A DNA stretch of 64,000 bases. It comes from Macrobrachium rosenbergii. Lineage: Eukaryota; Arthropoda; Malacostraca; Decapoda; Palaemonidae. Shown here one piece after another: positions 11,306 to 23,259 of this stretch. Where the stretch lies: positions 22,975,809 through 23,039,808 of the forward strand of contig NC_089792.1 of assembly GCF_040412425.1 (NCBI RefSeq), written 5' to 3'. Position 1 is the first letter of the stretch; each line of letters begins with the position of its first letter. The notes under the pieces were generated by a model. It was not told where the DNA came from. It searched no databases and saw only the letters and a list, made by a program, of their open reading frames with translations. A program made the position numbers and the translations under genes.

Positions 11306-12010
11306 CAGCTTCCCAAGCTCCCGGAAGCTTTGCTGAAGGCGGAGTTTCAGGCTCGGTCTCGGTTGGGCCGGTCCTTGAACTCCCTCTGCTTGACAGAAGC
11401 GACCGCCGTCTCCTGCGCAGAGGAGCCCTTCTTCAGTTCTGGCTACGTCCCTGTTAGCGGGGTTTGAAGTCAGACCTGTATGTGATTTATGGTGGCAGAA
11501 GTTGGAGTGCGGAGATTCATTTTTGCTGATGCCACCATTCGTCTTAGACTAACAAGCTCATGAGAGTTCTGTCCAGAGGCGAATCTCTTCCAGATGGCGA
11601 AGTAGCCAGTGTTCTGAGCGAGGCTACCAGAGCCAATCAGAGCCTTCGCTCTCGTTGGGGTATCTCCGACTACAAACGGAAAACCCCAGAATCTGGCAAC
11701 TCCCAGATCAAGTCTGGTAAACGTTTCAGGCATCACAAAAGACATCATCACCAGTCGGTCATCCAGGCTGTCCCGGTCTCGGCGGTGGCCCAGCCCTCCA
11801 CCTCCAAGGCTCAACCCCAACAATACGTGCTGGTCCAACCAGCCCAATCCCTTGCTACTTTCCCTACGTCGTCTCCTCTCCGACGTACAACCCTATGAGA
11901 GCCGTGGAGTTCTTTCCACGGCCTTAATAGAGACGCAAGAGAGGAAAGTCGAGCCATACAGAGGCGAAACCTGGCTCTGCGCCAGGAAACCTGGGCGTGG
12001 TAGAGGAAAC
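11306..12010 (+). pseudogene. Retroelement gag-like protein, C-terminal basic part
   Basis: Continuing the frame past the stop gives QLPKLPEALLKAEFQARSRL, SLNSLCLTEATAVSC and then, at 11560-11898, EVASVLSEATRANQSLRSRW, KRFRHHKRHHHQS, a Pro/Gln-rich stretch with PQQYVLVQPAQS, and finally an Arg/Gly-rich end near 11960-12000. A basic His/Arg/Lys tail followed by RG repeats fits nucleic-acid binding by a capsid-type protein (inference). Stops interrupt it. Confidence 0.45.
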
Positions 12011-12179
12011 AAACCCACTTCCTCCCACTGAGACCAGTCAGGTAGGTGGTCGCCTTTACTGGTTCAGAGACCAGTGGTCCTTCAGTCCCTGGGCACACAT
12101 TGTGTCCAGGGTCTGGGTTGAGCTGGACGGGAATGAGTACTAACCACCTGGCCACACTGCGTGTTCCGCGAGTTTTGAA

Positions 12180-12245
12180 ATTCTGTCGGATTTGAGAAAT
12201 ACAGCTATATATATATCTGCCAGGTAAGTATGAACAAACCTTATT
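12180..12245. repeat. CAGCTATATATATATCTGCCAGGTAAGTAT repeat-like segment
   Basis: The TATATATAT core flanked by AGCT and CTGCCAGGTAAG resembles a short sequence I associate with decapod interspersed repeats. It follows directly on the gag-like relic and may be part of the same element's untranslated region. 12250-12550 holds nothing I recognise. Confidence 0.35.
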
Positions 12246-12599
12246 TTATCATTAAAATATCATTTTTCCCTCATTTTTCTCCTGTTGGATTGGTTTGGTA
12301 GGAGTGATGCTTCAGCTCTTTCAGGTAGTATTTAAGTAAAGTTTAGCTGCTTCTGCCGAGTAGTAAGCATCAACTAAAGCTGCCTCATCAAGGAAAGTTA
12401 CTTTTTCTTTGAGGAGTTTCACTTCAGTCCCCTGTAACTCAGGATCTTTCGCAGTTTAAGGTTATTAGTATAGGCATCACTTAGTTTCTAGTGAGAAGCC
12501 TGGACTATCTTAGGCTTTCTGTGTATCATGGCTTTTGTCGGTTAGGGCGATGGTGCGCCTCAGTTTTAATGCACCAGTAGCCTGCGCATAGTGCGATTG

Positions 12600-12860
12600 T
12601 TTGCATTTTGTTGCAATGCTGCACTCTCACACACCTTTTGCTGGCCCACCTATCACTTGCCTGTACACTTATTGCTTGCACACCTATGGCCTGATCTGGT
12701 ATCACCTGTGCACCTTTTGTTTGCACACTTATCAGTTACACTCAAAACGCTTGTGTGCCTATCGCTTGTGCGTCTCGATTCTGCTCCCATTGCCTGTGCA
12801 CCTTTCGCCAACACGCCATTCACTTGAGCGCCTGTTGCCTGCTCGACTATTGCCTGCCTA
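12600..12860. repeat. Degenerate minisatellite, about 20-bp units
   Basis: A run of variants of (T)TGCCTGTGCACCTTT and TTGCTTGCACACCTAT, for example near 12658, 12677, 12705, 12718, 12793 and 12826. Units vary in length and sequence. The reading frames through it give imperfect His-Leu-Pro/Gln-Ala repeats, but no gene is supported. Confidence 0.55.
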
Positions 12861-12869
12861 TAGAGAATC

Positions 12870-14040
12870 TTGGCAAAGCACTATCGTTTCAGCTTCCATT
12901 TCTGTAGGCAGGTGGTTGCTGTTAGGAGTCTCAGCAATCTGTATCAGGTGACTTTGACTCCTTATCTAGTTGCTGGAGTCGCTATCAGTTAACAGTAGCT
13001 GTTTCGTTTTCCCGATTCCCGTGGGGTTTAGGAACTTTCTTGTTATCGTGAGATTTTCCTGATCAGAATTTAGAACATTTTGTTGAGCCAACAGGTTTCC
13101 AACAGAATCAGTGTCTTCCTTTTGAGCCAGAGCAAGTGATTTTGTCGGCCGTGAGTAAAGAGTTTTTATCCCTTGGTGGAAGCGTATCAGGAATTAATTC
13201 AGTGGAGTCAACTGCTGCACTTCCACATCGAGCATTGTAGTCTTTGCCCCATTCTGTGGCATATTTTTGGTAGTTAAGACCTATTCTCCTGCAATTGCTT
13301 GTGCTTCTATTGATTGATGAATCGGGTGTCTGATATAGAACCAGTGTATAAGTGGGCACAATTTCTTTTTTGAAGAGATTAATTGCTTTTTAAGGAGAGG
13401 TTAACGTATGATTTTGTGAAAATAGAACCTTCATTTGGGATATATTTCATTAGGTTTGTCTTGTGTATATTCAAGGCTTTAATACAGTTCAGTGAAAGGG
13501 GTGTCTTTTAAGATTTTTTCTTTCTTGCCACCATATATTGGAGAAAGAGAATTACTTCAACATCTAGGGGTGACTTTCCAAATCTGGAGGTAGCATAATA
13601 GGGGAAAGAGTAGTCCTTGTGCAGGTTTTTGATTTTGGAGTTAAAGATATTTTCACTGTTCATGGTTTTCTTGCGGAGAAAGTTTTGCCTTTGTTTGCAG
13701 CACTTTTTGTCTTTGATCGCTTCTAAGAGGTTTATAGTCTCTATAGGAATCTTTTTTTAAGGGCAGCAGAGGTCTTCTCATCAGGGTCATATGATTTTGG
13801 GAAAGCTCTTTGACCTGGCAAGAATCAGGCTTGGCTTCTTTCCTGTTACCCGAACATGGGTCAACAGGTGGTCTCTTATCAGATTCAATGTTAGTTTAAG
13901 CTCTCATGGGAAGAAGGATCCAGTCCTTTAGATGCCTCAGCATAGGTCTGTGGTGCGATCATGGCAGATCTAGAAATTCAGGAGTTTAACCAGTATTGAA
14001 GGAGGTCTTTTGCACTTACAATCCTAAATTTTTAGCAATC
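12870..14040 (+). other. Unassigned stretch, possibly retroelement RT-region relic
   Basis: No intact ORF. The plus strand shows a few phrases such as YLGVTFQIW (about 13560) and a leucine/arginine-rich stretch to 13760 that could be remnants of a DIRS-like RT connection following the gag-like block. Too weak to call a gene. Confidence 0.2.
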
Positions 14041-15268
14041 AGAGGAACTTCAAGCAGCATGTATGTAGAGTAGAGCACAAGTAGCAATGCTATTAGGCAA
14101 ACCATCTTCCCTTCTTTAGGCTGCAATAGTGCTGAGAAAGGACTTGAGAAAAGCTTTCTCCAACCAATAGGAGGTTGCTATGTGCCACCAACCAATGACA
14201 AATCAGTATCTTAGCTGATTTGGCCATGATTAGTGCATCATTGTAGTCACATGCTGTGGCTAGGGCTTCTCCCATTTTCCTTTTGTAGGCAAACCAAATT
14301 TCTCTACCCTTTTCAAAGTCTTCCAGTTCTGGGATGCGGGCAAGTATCTGTTCTTTCAACCATGTTGGGTGCACAAAGGAAGCAACAACATTTAGCTGTT
14401 CCAGTCTTTGTTTGTACAACTCCAGTTCTGGGATGCGGGCAAGTATCTGTTCTTTTAACCGTGTTGGGTGCACAAAGGAAGCATCAACATTTAGCTGTTC
14501 CAGTCGTTGTTTGTACAAATCATGAAGTTCTACCATTGTAAAATAGCAGCACCCATCTTTAGTCAACTGCTTGTCTCTTATGTACATCTCAAGCTCAGCA
14601 AAAGTATGGGCACGTGCCTCTTGTCTGTACTGCACATAATCCTCTCCAATTTTCTGGGAATTTAGTCAGGCCCTTTCCCTGTTGTACACACCTGTCAGAC
14701 AAGATGGGTGATACATATGGTCCAACACTAAGCTTGGCCAGAAGTTTCTCATCTAGTAGGTTGGTGGCACATCGTTGCGCCTTTTCATGTAAGGCAATGT
14801 CTTGGCCAATCGTATATCTTTGATTGGTGCTGGTTGGTCACAAATAAAGCATATTCCTTCTTTCTCAGTCTTAGATTATTTTGCATCTTCTTCATCTGTC
14901 TTTTGGCTACTATGTGTGAATTTTGCTGATGGGGCATCATCATCTTTTGTCTTACACAATGACTTCCTTTTCCTTTCTAGTTTTGTTGTTTTGAACTTCA
15001 GCATACATGATTCATGATATGTTGCTTTGTTATTTTCAAAGGTCTGCAGAATTCCATCACATTCATCAAGCCTTTTAGGATGAAATGGTATAGGCATTGC
15101 ATTTGACTTATAGAATTCAGGAATGTTTGTAGCAAGGGTAACATAGCCAGCACCAGATGCATCAACTAGTCTTTTGCGTGTGTCCTCTTGGCACAAGCAA
15201 CAAAGCTTGCATTTAGTCGTACTATCTCCCTTCAGGAAAGATGTTGACTTCCAAGATTGTCCTGCCAT
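13900..15268 (-). pseudogene. Uncharacterised multicopy (transposon-like) protein, N-terminal part
   Basis: Reading from 15268: a Cys-rich start (CKLCCLCQEDTRKRLVDASG; TYHESCMLKFKTTKLERKRK), a stop at about 14875, then ICFICDQPAPIKDIRLAK (about 14850) with a second Cys set, frameshifts, then 14093-14635 (EARAHTFAELEMYIRDKQL; LYKQRLEQLN; ARIPELEDFEKGREIWFAY). I know this order from a large protein family of unknown function present in many copies in aquatic invertebrates; the other half of the family appears at 57.3-59.4 kb here. The paired Cys/His sets look like zinc-binding modules. In-frame stops and shifts show decay. Function unknown. Confidence 0.6.
14323..14520. repeat. In-frame 99-bp tandem duplication inside the pseudogene
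   Basis: 14323-14421 and 14422-14520 differ at only a few bases. On the minus strand each unit encodes a 33-residue block around LYKQRLEQLNV.ASFVHPT.L and KEQILARIPEL. Family copies are expected to carry the block once, so this looks like a duplication private to this copy or locus. Confidence 0.9.
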
Positions 15269-15269
15269 T

Positions 15270-16395
15270 TCTTTTGTTCTATAGGCCGAGGGTTTATTCT
15301 TTTACCACCTATATAACATATACTGTATGCATTTTCAGATATGGGATACAACTAGGCTCAGATATGTCATAATCCTACCCCTAGCCTGATCATTCATCCA
15401 ATGTTATTTAATTCCGGTGTGATCTGTACACCATCTAGAAGATTAAAGCCCCATCTTCCTTGGATTCGGCTCTTCCCGGCTCCTGGCACATCCTGTCAAT
15501 TCAGGTGCAGCTGTTTAACTTTGAAGTGGGCTAGCTAAACAGCATTTGGGAAACTAATAACAAATCTTTGCTATTAGCTAGCACTGAACCCCATGTGGAG
15601 GTTCACAGCTATAGTGTCAATCAGTGTGCCCTGGTAGTACACTGACACTACACTATTACACTTTTACATTAGGCTTATTACCCTTTTTTTTTTTTTTTCA
15701 AAATGAGGATGAAAATTAATTAACTGGGGATTAATTGATTTCTCATCTACAAAAATGAACTGAGCAGCCTGAAGTTACCCCAGATCCATGTATTACCCAA
15801 CCTTTAGCCTCATATATGAGCTTAAGTACCAATTTTTGGCATTTTGGCAGACAGTTTTGATATAGTGACAGCCATCTTGGATATTTCTATGCTGAGAAAT
15901 GATGTATCTACATATATAAAGGCTTGTTTTCAGTATTTTAATATAAACTGGGAGTGACTTAGGGATTTGTATGTGATTAATTAATTAAATACCAATATTC
16001 AAATATCCACAGGATGCCATTTTGAAAACCTGTCGGCCATCTTGGAAAATGGCAAAATTTTGTGTGGCCGGAGGTTGATAAGGAGATCAAGGGACAAGAA
16101 GAATAGTTGAGCTAAGTTTCATGCTTGTATCACCATTTGCACTTTTCCCTTATTTTTTTGTAGTTACCCGCTCCACTAAAAGCAGAGAGAAAGAGAATTA
16201 CCACTTTGACTTATATTCAACAAGGCTGGCTGGAGCAAAAGAGAGAAAGAAAGAAAGAAAAAGAGAGAAAGTGAGTTTATCTCTAATCTTTCTGACAACA
16301 AAAAAATTTGTTTGTCTTTTGTCTTCCAAAGATGTAATACCTTTACTACACATTTTTAAAACACTATGAACACACACACACAAACAGTATCTTTT
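15270..16395. other. No gene seen; short repeat phrases
   Basis: AT-rich DNA. GCCATCTTGGA occurs twice (about 15871 and 16028) in similar surroundings, which suggests a diverged repeat. A GAAA-rich patch at 16240-16270 and a short CA run at 16372-16383 are simple sequence. Confidence 0.5.
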
Positions 16396-16396
16396 C

Positions 16397-16398
<2 letters not shown>

Positions 16399-16433
<35 letters not shown>
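16399..16433. repeat. (GA)n microsatellite, about 35 bp
   Basis: Pure GA run, the complement of the CT runs at 2.6-7.0 kb, set in sequence that resembles 4.8-5.5 kb in inverted orientation. Confidence 0.95.
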
Positions 16434-16435
<2 letters not shown>

Positions 16436-17069
16436 ATAATGGCTTACGATATCAAAAGATTAAAATCTTTGAGCTTCTGAGGGCAACACTCCTTCCCCTC
16501 TGACCAATATGTTAAAGTGCCAAGTAAATTGACATTTACCCTCCCCTTCATTCTCAAGCCAAGGATAAAAAAGACTGGGAATCACTATTTGTTTGTTTAA
16601 AATGTTAAAAAATTTACAACACAAATGTTGGAAAATATTATTTAATCTTATTAATCTTAATATATGAAAATTAGTACTTATTAGGTAAATCATTTATTTA
16701 TCATACAAAAGAAACATGCGTACATTTTACGTCGGAAAAATTCTCCAATCTGAATAAGAGAGAGAGAGAGAATTATTTTTATCTTTAATGTTATTTAATA
16801 TTATTAAACTTGATATGCAAAGTATTAGTGTGTGCCATAAATCATTATTTTATAAAATGTACCCTCTAAAAAATGCTTATACGGTACTATCACCCTGAAA
16901 CACTTATATATTTTAATATATATATCATTTTAATATAATTTCAATAGTACTGTAATATAATTTTAATATTTCAGTAGTATCGATTCTGAGCATCTGTCTT
17001 CGCTTTAATGAGGTTGGGGTCCGTCCTGAATGGAGGGGAGAAACCAGTTTCTCTCTCTCTTTGAGTTAC

Positions 17070-17335
17070 ATATTTAATCTTACAGTATTATTATTATTTA
17101 TTATTATTGTCAATCTTAATAATATTTGATAGTAAATAATTTTTTTATCATAAAAATGTATTTAGTCATGAAAATAACATCAAAATACACTAATTAGTGA
17201 ATATTTCCCAACGAAAAAGTCCGCGAATTGCTGAATTTTCTGCGAGTAATTTATAGATACGTTCCACAGAAAATCCCGTGAATCGGTGAGTCCGCCGATC
17301 ATGAGAATGCGAATAAGGGGGGTTTACTGTACAAG
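17070..17335 (-). repeat. Tigger/pogo-like terminal sequence, right (inverted) copy
   Basis: The reverse complement begins GTACAGTAAACCCCCCTTAT and matches 3548-3800 through TTTGATGTTATTTTCATGAC and the following AT-rich stretch. Further inward, 16600-16770 also resembles 4870-4990 inverted. The two blocks are about 13.5 kb apart, in tips-outward orientation. Confidence 0.6.
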
Positions 17336-17339
17336 AATG

Positions 17340-18475
17340 CAGTTATCCCCAATCGATTTACAATATTGCCAGTGGACGAACAGAATTCTGAGAGTTTTAT
17401 TCCCCAGAACTAACCTAACCCCTTCCCTGGAATATATAGGTCAGTTCCAGAGAATAGTTCTGCACTTGATAATGCGACTAGCATATTAATGTCTCTGAGG
17501 TCTGAACAACTACTGAGGTTGACAAGACACCAACAGCCCAACAGTTGACCTTGAAAATGAATCCCAATCCAAGAAATGGGATCCTTTCTCAAAATTGAAG
17601 ACAGTGAAAAGAGGGAGCTTGAGAAGTCGGACAACAAGGTGAAGGAAGCAAGATAAATGAAACTTAGGAAAAGAATTTAAAGGTGCAATTACAGGAAACC
17701 GTGTATTTTGTGCTTACTGGTACTCAGTTGGGCCAAAATCAGCAATCTAAGGCTGGTTGACTTAAAATAGTGTCAAGCTACAAGGCATTAGAACACTGCT
17801 ATTAGCCCTAAGCCCTCCCCCCAAGTGCTTGAGAAAGGCAGAGGATGACAGGTCCCCAGGAATGCCTCATACCCTTCAGGTACTCCACGGACTCTGATGG
17901 AAATATGGAAGTTGCCAGGTAGGGGGGTAAAGGTGTGTGGTGAGAGACCATGTAAGAGAGATCATTGCATTAGTACCTGTTCCATCAGGAGCAATATGCC
18001 TCCATCCTAAGCATTCTCCCTACTGACTGGGAAGAAGTCTGGGGAGAATGCACTGGACACCCAATAAGCAGCATGGGTCATAGGCAAAGAAGGAGAAAGG
18101 AGAGAAAGCTGCTTTCCTAGGACATAGGTGAATGCTTTTTGGCCTTCTTCCACTTAGGCCAATATTTAATCCATTGCTTTGAGGACCTACAGACAGAGAA
18201 ATTATATGCATCCAAACACCCCTCGCCTTGCATACTTTCCTGTTCAACCACATTTACTTACAGGACAATCATTGTTCATTCAAAATAGCAGTCTAAATTA
18301 AAATTAAAATAGAACAGTCAGTCATAGACAGAAATACAGAAAAAAGTTTCAAGCAGTCGCAAGTGTTAATCATAGCGGAAATATTTGCCGTCGATAATGG
18401 CCAAAGATAAAGATGTTTGTAGATACTAGAAGAGTGGATGGTCGACAGCACATCTACTTCCCACCAACTGACTAC
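17340..18475. other. No recognisable feature
   Basis: Mixed-composition DNA with only short frames and no family motif, splice-linked exon or repeat structure that I could support. Confidence 0.5.
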
Positions 18476-18476
18476 A

Positions 18477-18530
18477 GTAATCCCTCGATTATCTCCATTC
18501 ACCTTATGTCACTTGACATTGTGGAGGGCC
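18477..18530 (+). repeat. Possible left TIR of the plus-strand Tigger copy
   Basis: CTACAGTAATCCCTCGATTA looks like a pogo/Tigger tip. An inverted, degenerate partner (AGAGATTACTGTA) lies at about 22130-22142, which would make an element of about 3.7 kb around the transposase relic. This pairing is tentative. Confidence 0.35.
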
Positions 18531-19119
18531 CCTAGCACCACAATACATGCATATACTGTGATAAAAAAAAACTGCTCTGATGGTTGGCAATGCTGCCTGG
18601 GCAGAAAGAAATGTTGATAATACTGCTTACAGGCATAAACAGGCTGAGAAAGGGTTATGGGGGATAAGAGACCAGGAAAACAGTTTGGGGGAGGCACTGC
18701 TATGTGGAAGTGTTAATAATGCTGCGTAGAGGCAAACGCAGTCAAGAGAAAGGGTTATTGGGTAGGTGGAAGGCTGCGGAAGGAGTTTCCAGGGCAAGGG
18801 TTGAGGTGAGAAGGCTGTATGGGATGGGACTTCTGGAGAGCTTTCATGATTGTTATTGGCTTAACAGCATGACAACAATTGACACATCATCATGTGTCAC
18901 TTTATCACATTTAATTGGCTGATATGGATATGTTATCAGTTCAGCAGCATATAGTAGAAGGTACATGGGTGGGTAAGCACTCCTTGCTATTAGCGGAAAC
19001 AGCTGTGTCATTACACGGTGGTTTTTTTGCTTCAAATGGCTGCTTGAGTATGCATCATGGTAACATCATAAAAATTTCCATCTCTTATTGCTACACTCAA
19101 GGAGTATCAGTGCACTTTA

Positions 19120-21192
19120 TAGCAAAACGTGTTCCTCTCGTTTGTCCAGATCTTCGTCAGCTCTCTCTAATCATCCACAAAACGGGTGGTTTGACAAAAG
19201 TGTGGTGTGATGCTTCCCCTCATTCTGTTGCTTTTATTGTGGTGCCTGTACCATTGCAGATGCTGTTAGTTCTGTGTGGTGCTGTGTATTCTCTGTATGG
19301 TCCTACTTCATCCTAAGAGGTTGAGGAAGGTGCTGACCCTTCAGAAGAAGCTTAAAGTTGACAGGAGAATCAAGGCAGGATGGTCCATGGGGCATATAAT
19401 GGGGAAGTATAGCATAGCCCAGTCAACCTTTCAGGATATCATGAATGCCAAGGACAAGCTGAAGAAGTACATGATGGACTTGGGGAAGAAGACATTGAGA
19501 AGCCAGGGCTGGAGATTGAACAGTCGACCTTGATCTGTTTTGTCAGCAACGGGCAGCTGGTGCAAGTGTGCAGTGCTGAGTTGAAGGTTGCAGCTACAAA
19601 GTTCACAGGCATGCATGAGGTTACATACTGACTTTAAACAGACCTGAAGGTTGGCCATTTTGGTTCAAGATTCGCCATGGGATTTTTAACAAGACTATTG
19701 GCAAAGCTTTGGATGCTTCCAAGGAGGAATAGAGGAACTTTGGCAGACATTGCAAAACTTGATGAAAAAAGGCTTTGTTTTGCATCAAATTTACAATGCT
19801 GACAAATCTGGTCTATTCTGTTTGCTCTTTACCCACTAACACCTTGGCTGATGAGAAGACTTTACCCAGTCAAAAGCTTTCAAAGCAACACGTTTATGCT
19901 TTATATGCAGATGCTTCTGGTAGCCATTGTTGAAAACCAGTATTAGTTGGACATGCCAAGCAATCACATGTGCCTGTGTGGATTGATAGATAATCTCCCA
20001 ATGATTTGGTATCATGCTGCAAGGGCTTGGTTCATATCCAAGAGCATTTCCAATTGGTTCCATAATCACTTTTGTAAGGAGGTTGTTTGTCATCAGGAAC
20101 AGGACCTTGGCATTGCTAAACATCTTGTGACGGCTTTGCTTTTTGACCATGCGAATGTGTAATCACAACCCAGTTGGTTGACGAAGGTTGTACTAGGGTC
20201 ATGATTTTGCCTCTTTATATGACTACACTCATTCAACCAGTGGATCACAGTGGTATTGTTGCAGTGAAACACCTATACTTGGAGGAAATTCCTTGAGGAG
20301 GTGATGGTGTTCAAGGATGAGTAGGGAGAAGAAGCAAGACTTTGATGCCTGGGGGAAACAGACACAGGAGAATCTTCGAGGTTACTTAATTAATTCTGCC
20401 ATCTATAACTACACAGATGCTTGGAAGGACATCCTGTGCAGACCCTGGAGCATGCTTGGAACAGCATACTGAAGGGAGAAGACGGCATGATGGACTTCCA
20501 TGAGTTGTAAGTCGATGACTTACATGCTCAGCTCAATGAAGGGAGGCGATGACATTCCAACAGATGATGTACAGGAGTGGCTGGATGATGACAAGTGGCA
20601 ACCCTGGCTTCCAACTGTTATCCAACAGAGTTAGCTGCTGCTGGTGAGACGGAGGAGGGAGCCCCTGAAGAAGACAATGACAAGGCTGTTTCACAACCAT
20701 TGCCTTTTTATAAACATTTGGATGGTCTTTGACACATTCATCGATACAGTGGAGAATCCCAACATTGGCCAGGGCAACTTCCCCAGGGTGTTGGAGAATT
20801 TTTAAGAAGTTCGAGAAATGAGACAGATGGTGAAGAAGCAGAACAGTCGTTTCTTTTGTCAGAACACCCTCTGCATCTTCAAGCCTCTTCAGATCCCAAG
20901 CCCATCACCACCCACTTCAGTAACATGGTCACTCAACTCAGAAATGCAGGCAAGCACATCGACACTATTATTAATGTGCAAAGTCCGTTCAGCAAAGAAT
21001 GACATGGCAATGCCAAGTTTCAAAAGCCATGACTCTCCAGGCACCTCTACCTCTCTTCCAATCAGTTCGCTGCTTAATGTCTCCCAAGTCACAGGGAGTA
21101 CAAGATGTACAAGACCACTAAAACATACTGGTGCTGGAGGAGGGGAGGAAAGGAGGAGGAGGAGGAGGAGGAGGAGGAGGAGGACTTTGTAA
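19120..21192 (+). pseudogene. pogo/Tigger-type transposase relic, plus copy
   Basis: 19276-19533 encodes KRLRKVLTLQKKLKVDRRIK and then GKYSIAQSTFQDIMNAKDKL and KKYMMDLGKK, the CENP-B/pogo helix-turn-helix (K.L.L..KL.V..RI..G.S...I...Y.I..ST..DI...KDK). Later frames give IYNYTDAWKDIL (about 20397), GEDGMMDF-like sequence, DVQEWLDDD (about 20565) and VKKQNSRFF (about 20825). It matches the minus-strand copy at 7.6-9.25 kb. Stops and shifts throughout; no complete catalytic triad can be traced. An AGG trinucleotide run ends the block. Confidence 0.78.
21147..21185. repeat. (AGG)n trinucleotide run
   Basis: Uninterrupted GGA/AGG repeats at the 3' end of the transposase relic; frames through it give poly-Arg. 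Confidence 0.9.
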
Positions 21193-21399
21193 ATGTAAAC
21201 CTCCTCACAAGTTTTTAAGTTATGCTGTTATTAGCAGTTTCATCAGTGCACACAGGTAAGTGAGAGAGAAGAGTTTTATTTTAAATTTTAGTGTTGTATT
21301 TTTTAATATATTTAGTTTTCATAATCAATCAATCAGCAGACAAGAAAAACAGAGACATGTGATATATGGTAGTGTACTGTAAATACAATACACCTACAG

Positions 21400-21850
21400 T
21401 ATTATGTGTTGGGTAAGAGAGAGAGAGAGCTTTTTTTTTTGCATATTGGGTAAGAGAGAGAGAGAGCTTTTTTTTTTTTGCATAATGTATTTTTTAATAT
21501 GGTTATTGTGTTTTAGTAGAATAAGAAAATAAACCCATTATATAGTAGTATACTGTACATACAGCATGCCTACTGTATTGTGTGTTGTGTACAAGTGAGA
21601 AACAGAGGTTTGCTTTTTTAGGTTTGCTTTTTTTGTTTTTAATGTATTTTTAATTTTTTTTTTTTTGTGAGAAACAGAGGTTTGCTTTTTTTGTTTTTAA
21701 TGTATTAATTTTTTTTTTTGCATGTTTTTCCTATACAGTACATTACAATATTGCTAAAACAGTAAACAATAACATAATGTACTGTATATACAGTACACCT
21801 ATCTTATTGTGTATGGGAGAGAAAAAGGGTGCTTTTTTTTTGCAAGTGTA
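21400..21850. repeat. Cluster of short direct duplications with poly-T
   Basis: TTGGGTAAGAGAGAGAGAGA plus a poly-T tail occurs at about 21409 and 21447; GTGAGAAACAGAGGTTTGCT occurs at about 21594 and 21667. Poly-T and CTGTA/TACAGTA phrases are scattered between. This is local slippage or repeat-in-repeat growth. 21850-22800 shows no gene. Confidence 0.7.
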
Positions 21851-22799
21851 TTTATGGTATATCTTGTTACAAACACAGGAAAAGATGAAAAATTGGCTCT
21901 TCATCAAGCTTTCAGTTTAAAGTGCAATAGTTGCTGTTTATAAGCATATTAAAATTTTAGTGTTTACAGTTATGTATAAGCATATTTAGTGTTAACCGTT
22001 ACATGCAGTATTGACAAGGTTAGGGAGGAAGGTTACGAAGTTGTTGTTATATGTCTGAAGTGTTTTGTTTGCCATATCAAGAAATAACCATTATCTGGCA
22101 GAGCCTTGGCTCTCTTGATATGGCTATAGAAGAGATTACTGTACTTTGTTGACAAGTTTCAGCATCCTGTGCTATAAGTAGATGGTTTTCATTCTTATTG
22201 AAACAAAGAAATTAAAGAAAATCAATTAAAAACTTGTATTTGCCTTTTTATTTACAGGGCTTTCATTGTCTCGGCCAAACTTCCCAGAGCAGTAGATAGA
22301 ACTATAGCATTGTGTAATTTACATTTTTGCTTATTTCCATATTCTGCATGCTTGTGGTACATTGTTGCAACATAATCTGCTTCTGTGGTTCAAGAATTAA
22401 AACATCTCCAAAAATTACACTCGAGTTCTATTTTGAGAAAGATCAGTTGTGTGAGGTCAGTCAAGGTGACCACTGATTTCTGGGATAGCTTATCCAAGGA
22501 GTAATTCAAGCTGACTACTATTAAAAGGTACAATCTTGAATGGTGACAGCTATGCGTTCTGAATTCCTTTGGAGTAAGAGACTTATCAAATTGATGCTTA
22601 GATAGCAACTTTGGGAAAAATGTTGAGCAGTGTAACAATCTTCCAGCACATAGTACAAAGTTGATGAGGCTCTTAACTGCTTATGTGGAGCAAATTGCTT
22701 TAATACCCTATGCTTTGAACTTAACCTGCAGATATTCTTAGGGAAATAAATTAATTTTAACTTGTTTATTCTAGGAATCACTGTTGAAAAATAGCTCAA

Positions 22800-23259
22800 A
22801 TAAAATTTACACAAAAAAATTAATTTGTTTATTGTAGAAGCTTTTTCATCAAATAAGTACAATATAAAAAGTTAATAAAATATATTTACAGTTTTGAGAA
22901 TGTCACATGAAATTACATACAATGTCAAAGTGAAATTTACAGAGGTTTAGAGATAAAAATCACTTTCATATGCAGAAAAAATTATATCATGAATAAGTAG
23001 AATAAATGATTTTATTACAATTTCACATTACATATATACAAACATTTCACGGTACTAAATATGTGTAAGGCACAGTCTTGCTTAACATCATGCATAAAAT
23101 GCAATTTTCTAACTCAAAATTTATATTTACAATTAGGATGTTTGTTCATTCCTAAATTGATATGTAGATGTTCTAAAAGTATTCCTTAAAAATCTAGTTA
23201 AAGAAATTTCATGTAAATACATAAACTGATCCATCACGAAAGATCATGTAACTGCAACA
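22800..23259 (-). other. Probable TOP3A 3' UTR
   Basis: AT-rich sequence directly downstream of the TOP3A stop on the minus strand, with a canonical AATAAA (complement of 22828-22833) about 430 nt past the stop. The end point is a guess from that signal only. Confidence 0.35.

Noticed and set aside
10012..12010. Endogenous viral element
   Set aside because: The frames look like a retroelement gag-type protein, and I saw no motif specific to a virus family.
11470..12155. Minus-strand ORFs of 114-125 codons
   Set aside because: They overlap the gag-like plus-strand frames, which are collinear and have a consistent composition.
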